Assembly (NCBI RefSeq): GCF_015706575.1
Contig: NW_024037060.1
Location: forward strand, 2,253,983 to 2,317,982
Direction: 5' to 3'
Length of the DNA stretch: 64,000 bases
From: Patiria miniata
Lineage: Eukaryota > Echinodermata > Asteroidea > Valvatida > Asterinidae
Shown: positions 58,874-64,000 of the stretch, one piece after another
Numbering within the stretch: the stretch's first letter is position 1
How the letters are laid out: each line of letters starts with the position of its first letter
Program-made: the position numbers and the translations under genes
The notes under the pieces: model-generated
The model's database searches: none
Told to the model about the DNA's origin: nothing
What the model saw: only the letters and a program-made list of their open reading frames with translations

Positions 58874-61319
58874 AACAAATTCTGAGGAATGTATTGTAGA
58901 AATGTTCTGAACGCGTTCAGAAAGAATTGGAAAAAAATTATGGAAGATAAAGCTACAATTCAGTTTTGAAATAAATATTCCAGTATTTATTCGCGTGCCG
59001 CTTATCTTTTATAGGAAGTTAACATGCAACCCATAAAACCTGCCCGACTATAAGAAAACCTATAACCATGTGATATCGGTATGTGATGTTTGAACTTCTG
59101 AAGATCATTTTCGTTTGCCTAACTCAGGTAAATATTAAAAGGAATTTTGAAAAAAGACAAAGGTGTAGGCTTTTTGATTTTCCATCGTGTAGGCTTTCCA
59201 AGGTCGTTAAAAAATCAACTCGGGAGTTGACTTTCACCATTTTTTCAAGTGGATGGAATGGGAGGAGGAAGGGGAGGAGTCGAAGAATAAAAGGGGCGTT
59301 AAGTAACCGCCAATAACAATTTCAATATAGATTTTTTTTCGTGTTTATAGGCAACGGAAGTGCAGCACCGAAACTAAATAAATGGGGATCGGAAGCACCG
59401 CCCACGTTTCTGTGAGAATAATGCTATGAGCACTGGTGTCGTGTTTTTTTTTTAATTAACCGAGATATCTAACAAGCTTGTTTACGAAAAAGTGAGCGAA
59501 ACTGGGCCACATCTGACCACAAAGCGCGACCAGCCAAGGCCATCCAGCTTTTTTGTTGTGTTTTCTTTAAGGATCGCATCACGCGAGCGATGCATGTTAT
59601 AAGCGACACCTTCGGATGACACTGAACAACACTGAGCAGTACACTCATTATACTCGCGCCCTCAACGTTGACCTTAGAGGTATCACCTCCCCGGGGGAGT
59701 GGTTGGGGTTTCACTATGAGGGAGGCATTCCTAAAGATGAAAGGTTACATAGTGCCTAATAATCTCACCTAAACAATCCGGAAAAATACGTCTTGCTCTT
59801 ACTTGATCTAGCTCTGTCTTCGGAAATAAGAAATGTATATGCATACCTATAGATTTTATACTAGACACATTATTTTTACTCGTCACATTAGAACATCCGT
59901 TTAAATTGTGCACAGTCTTGCAGCCGCAATACAAAGTGTCGGCTTAATAATACATGTACCTCTATTTTTTCACAGCGCCATTACAGTAGTTAATTATTCA
60001 AGTAAACTCAACCAGATCAGTCCTTTTATGCATGACTGTCCAGTTATCTAGTTTCAAGGTTTTGGCAGCCTACTTGTTGGAAGACGTAGATGCTTCAACA
60101 CAAGAGGGCGCGCCATTCTGGGTATTGTGTGTAATTTGCGTCAATTATTCTTTCAAAAAATGTATTTCCTTGCGTGCGAGATACATTTTCACATGTGGGC
60201 GGTTTTATTTTCGCTCAAAAGTCTTGTCAAGATTGAAAACAAATGATTCTTTAATACTTCTTGCCTTTTCAAGGAATCTCTGCCAAGTTTCCGCTCTTAT
60301 TCCTTGACCCAATTTGATGTTGACGGTATGTAGTCGGTATGACATCATAACCGTCCATACCATACCACAGACCTGAGGTGTTGGAGCAAGGCGATGCAGC
60401 GTGTTATAGCGCGGCCTACACGCTGCGCTCTCTCCCCTCCCTGTATTGCGTCACATAACTACCTCGTCATCGCTCCCGCTTCCCCCTCCATGACGTCACC
60501 CCGGAACAACAACAACTGGCAAGACACGGGGAAAGTCGTCTCGGCCGGGGAACACGTTGCCATGGCAGCACTGCATCACTGCATCAACACAACGAGGACC
60601 AAGATGTTTGCCATCAGCCAGTTCAGTGAAGATCGCGTGAGGACACGCTCGCTACTCCGACTTAACAGCACAAACGAGTCATTTCCGCTCCGTATTACCG
60701 CACAGCCCCCGTTTGTTGTCGGCGTACTCTCGTTGCACATCGGCCGAGTTTTTCGCAGTTGCACTCTCCTAAAATTGTTTTTTTTTCTGTCTCCCGGACA
60801 AGATATCAATTCCCGCATTATTCTTGGCGGCTCCCGTGTCAGTGTAGAGTGATGATGTCAGTGCCGACTACACTCTGCGTTTCACATCAACATGAATAAT
60901 TGGTCGGCAATCGTGATTGATTCTTGCACGCGTACACTTTTGTTCTTACAACATTCGCGCCGGTGAAAGATGTATTAATTTGCCAGGGCGGCATTGTCAC
61001 GAACACTGCGAGAAAAATGATCCGTTGTTATTTGGTCGTTATTGTGTGTGCCTCGAAGAATTAAAGGTGTCCACATAATTTGTAATATTAACCTGGGATA
61101 GGCCTATATAATCAATTAAGTTTGTTTTTCATCTAGCCCATTTATTTTAAACAACTTAACAAGAATCAACGAAATCAATTTTTGTTGGTAACGGATTTAC
61201 ATAAGCCAGAATCATCGTATAGCTTGGTGGGTGGATCACTGGACGAACCTAAAACCTATTTTACGGTGCCGGAAGTGGCCGGCCGGTCTCAGGGGTTGAA
61301 ATGGAAATCATTTGTTAAA

Positions 61320-61396
61320 TGACACTTTGGGGGAGGCACGCACCCCCCCCCCCCTCACTTTGGGGGAGGCAGCACCCCCCCCCCCCCCCCCCCCCC
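61320..61396. repeat. Duplicated G5AGGC / poly-C block
   Basis: CACTTTGGGGGAGGCA followed by a poly-C run occurs twice head to tail, about 36 bp apart, the second with a C run of over 20. Confidence 0.8.
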
Positions 61397-61545
61397 TCCA
61401 TCCGCCAGTGTAGAAGGGTGATCTGTGTGCGTATATATGTGTTTTATAGCTCCATGGTATATACGGAGTCCACTTATGGGCTAAACTATAGTGTCAGGTT
61501 ATGGTATTATTTCTTCCTGATCGATCCGCAAAGACGAAGATTGAT

Positions 61546-62080
61546 CATCAGATCCAATTGTGCACACCCAAAATACGACAACGCAAAAACAATGACACAG
61601 AGTTCCAAACAAAAGTGGATTCTTATTTTTACAAAGATGGCGAGGGGCGTGGTCATATGTGTGTTTTTAAACCTGACTGTTGTTTGGTTATAGTGATTAA
61701 TCCCTTGATCCACGAATTACGAGTCACCAAACTCACCATACAGTCATGATTCGAAGCGGGCAATTCGCTAGCCAACCGTGGGCGGCAGGCGACGGTTACA
61801 CCCCAATGTTCCGACACCCCAATGTTCCGACTGCACATATTCCTATTCCTAACCCTAACCCTAACCGGGAGTAACACAATCTTATGTACGGGTTGTCAGA
61901 ACATATAGGTGTCGGGAACATAGAGCAGTCGCCGCAGGCGACGGAGCCGCCTCCCCCACGAAGCGAGCGAAATGCGAAGCCTCGTGTTTAAAGTTAAGAA
62001 GCCGATGCGATGATCTCCTTACAAATCCAATTGTGCACACCCAAATTTTAGGACAACGCAAAAATAATGACACAGTCACC
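61546..62080. repeat. Pair of direct repeats about 480 bp apart
   Basis: ATCCAATTGTGCACACCCAAA, then GACAACGCAAAAA and AATGACACAG, occur at about 61550-61602 and 62028-62074, same strand. Between them are a short CCTAACCCTAACCCTAACC run (61852-61870) and a GC-rich CGCCGCAGGCGACGGAG stretch. This may be a decayed element with direct end repeats, or a local duplication. Confidence 0.55.
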
Positions 62081-62165
62081 GCGTAGCTTGGTATCCGGTA
62101 AGTTATACGCCATTGTTTGGGGGAATACTGGACGCCGTACGTTCGAATCCTAACGGCACCATTTT
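62073..62165 (+). other. Weak tRNA-like sequence
   Basis: Ends GTTCGAATCCTAACGGCACCA, like a tRNA T loop (B box GTTCGAATCC) and acceptor, with TAGCTTGGTATCCGG upstream as a loose A box. No full cloverleaf found. Confidence 0.3.
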
Positions 62166-62510
62166 TCTTATCTTGCTCTAATTGTGTTATTTAAGTCAAG
62201 TCCTAGTTACCTATGAAAGCAATTTCACCTTTTTTTCTGATTCATGGCTCTGTCTGGAGGTGTTTTTTTGTTAAGGACGTAAAGTCCGAGAACCAACAAC
62301 AGACACGTTAACTTAAGACACGTGCGAAGTGGTTAAACCTGGTTGCAGAAAAGTTCATTATTGCTGCCCGGCTCTCTCTACCAAATTCCGACCATTGGAA
62401 GTCAGAAGTGGCAGTCAGTAAGTCAGTCGGTCCGTCGGGGAGTCAGTCGGGGAGTCAGTCAGTCAGTCAGAAGGAGGACACTAGGCTGCACTTTGGGACC
62501 AGCAAAGAAA

Positions 62511-62716
62511 ATGAGTTCGGACATTTTCCTCTCAGATAATAACAGCGACGCTTTCGGTTTGGACAGTCTTCTCAAAGACGATCACTACTGGCACATCGTT
62601 CGTTTAGCGTGTGCCACGGGGTCTGTCGCCGTGAATCAGCACCGCAAAGCCGCCCAGGAACTGTTGGTCGTCTGCACGGATTTTGCAACCGGAAGTTGTA
62701 CATCTTCTGCGGTGGT
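62511..62716 (+). CDS. Possible 5' coding exon, product unknown
   Basis: ATG at 62511 in good context (AAGAAAATGAG). The frame reads MSSDIFLSDNNSDAFGLDSL, then LLKDDHYWHIVRLACATG and HRKAAQELLVVCTDFATG, a balanced, helix-like composition unlike the chance ORFs around it. It could end at a donor GT|GTAAAT (62717) or at the stop at 62718. A GTCA-rich leader (62398-62470) precedes it. No family recognised. If real, the rest of the gene lies beyond 64000. Confidence 0.3.
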
Positions 62717-62720
62717 GTAA

Positions 62721-64000
62721 ATGCCTTCTCACTGAAACCGCGCGTCTTATTTCCCAAAATAACCTGATTTAAATCACAAGTTCCAATTATAGACATTACT
62801 CGTTACTCAATATAACAAATCTTGATTCATTTCTTCAGGATTTTGGTCATATTATGCGTTGACTGCAACACCTCATCCATCCCTCCCCTAGAAAAACTCT
62901 GACTCCAAAACCCCAGCTACCCCTCTCCCCTCCCACATCCCTGGAAAATGCTTGATCCGTCCCTGCGGTCGTACTCATTTCTGAGCCCAATTTGTATTCA
63001 AGTTCTTAGCCAAAATATTACTTTGCAAAATCAGTTTTCGTCCTGAGCTAAATTAACAGCATGAGAAACAGTCACAAGCCACAAACATCACATGTCATTG
63101 CTAGGCCAAATGTAACTTACTTTCAAACCCAACACGGGATGCGGTTCAGGCTAGACCTGTCACGGGGTCGATGAGCAGACAACCAAACGCCCAGATTGGG
63201 TCGAGATGGATCTAATTTAGTAATTTTGGTAACCGCAATTGTTGCAGGTCTAAATCATTTAAAGGCATTGCTTTTAATATGTTCCCGCATCGGAGCGAAA
63301 TTTCTATGTGGTGGGGGAAAAGGGTTCACCCACCCCACACCTAAATTTGGCTTACCGCGACCACACGACACTTAGACTAGAAATCTATTTTAAAAATGTC
63401 ATTTTCAGACTAAAGGACACGCTGCATACACAGGCAACTGTTAACATTATCGCTGTATTGTCCGATTATCTTCCAAAACTTATAGGCTGATATTGTGTTT
63501 CTTTGTATCCACCGTACCGTAATGTCCAGCTTGATGCGCTGGTGACCCCTCGTATAATTGCCCACAAATGTTTGTGAAAGAAAGACAAGACGTTGCAAAG
63601 CTTTTTGTGTCAAAAAACTGAACCTTATGACCATGACCAATGCCTGTGAAATCCGGAAGTGTTGACCCCTAAGTCATGCAGGATGAACAAAACGCGTGCT
63701 CATAGAAATTGAGTCACCACGGGGCCGGGCCGGGAGTCAGCGGCGCATCTACGCTGTCATGGGGGCACCTGGGGTACATCAATTTTTTAAGGGGGGCACT
63801 ATATGCGGGGGGGGGGGGGGGCACAGACATCCGCTAGAGGAGGGGGGGGGGGGCGGCACGTTCCCGGGTCCCCGCTAGTACGCCGCTGCGTGCCAGGTGT
63901 AGACAAATTTCTAATAAATTATCATGAAGCCAAAGACCATAGTGCTCTTTTCAAGTGACTTTTAAAAAAGAAATAAGGTTCCCAATGTTGCACAATAGGT
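62721..64000. other. Right edge, non-coding
   Basis: No gene recognised. G-rich runs at 63799-63813 and 63841-63853. Confidence 0.5.

Larger units (their letters stand above)
53370..62330. other. Gene-poor region
   Basis: 9 kb without a recognised gene. It holds a half MITE (58033-58080), a C18 run (58757-58774), an ATTT run (58843-58871), a CpG-rich stretch (60390-60600) and direct repeats at 61.5/62.0 kb. The 152-codon plus ORF at 60394-60852 has no family likeness. Confidence 0.5.

Noticed and set aside
60394-60852. 152-codon plus-strand ORF in a CpG-rich stretch
   Set aside because: Composition follows the local GC pattern, there is no recognisable domain, and a comparable ORF exists on the other strand in the same place.

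Overview
This is intron-rich metazoan nuclear DNA, most likely from a marine invertebrate deuterostome. The very frequent TAGGCCTA-type words and the transposon content look echinoderm-like, but that is an inference from style, not a proof. Two multi-exon protein genes, both on the minus strand, fill the left 39 kb. The right 25 kb is gene-poor and repeat-rich.

1-1176 is a 14-copy, 84-bp tandem array that ends 7 bp beyond the stop codon of the first gene. 1184-21758 (minus) is a complete ADAM10 orthologue. Its 15 coding exons all join in phase to give about 762 residues, running from signal peptide through prodomain with cysteine switch, furin site, zinc metalloprotease, disintegrin-like and cysteine-rich domains to a transmembrane segment and cytosolic tail. 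Its introns hold many small DNA transposons and foldback elements: a Tc1/mariner-type MITE inside a tRNA-Ala-related repeat, two hAT-like elements, a piggyBac-type MITE flanked by TTAA, three long inverted repeats, and a six-unit 145-bp tandem array rich in nuclear-receptor half-sites.

21759-25932 is intergenic (ADAM10 promoter side and the 3' flank of the second gene). 25933-39066 (minus) is a complete 15-exon gene for a 731-residue PLP-dependent class V aminotransferase / cysteine-desulfurase-fold protein. It has a clear Schiff-base lysine motif, the PLP-binding Asp and His, and a Gly-Gly-Cys-x-Cys motif. It carries an extra C-terminal region of about 250 residues that I do not recognise. 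A TATA box, a consensus CRE and two short upstream ORFs lie just upstream of its start.

39.4-64 kb has no recognised gene. It holds a MITE nested within another MITE at 40.0-40.8 kb, a second tRNA-Ala-related repeat also split by a MITE, a possible MITE near 49.5 kb, a promoter-like TATA/donor arrangement at 53.25 kb, and a short directly repeated sequence near 61.5-62.1 kb. A 5' exon-like ORF at 62.5 kb may begin a gene running out of the window to the right. The two recognised genes have no obvious functional link; they are simply head-to-tail neighbours.
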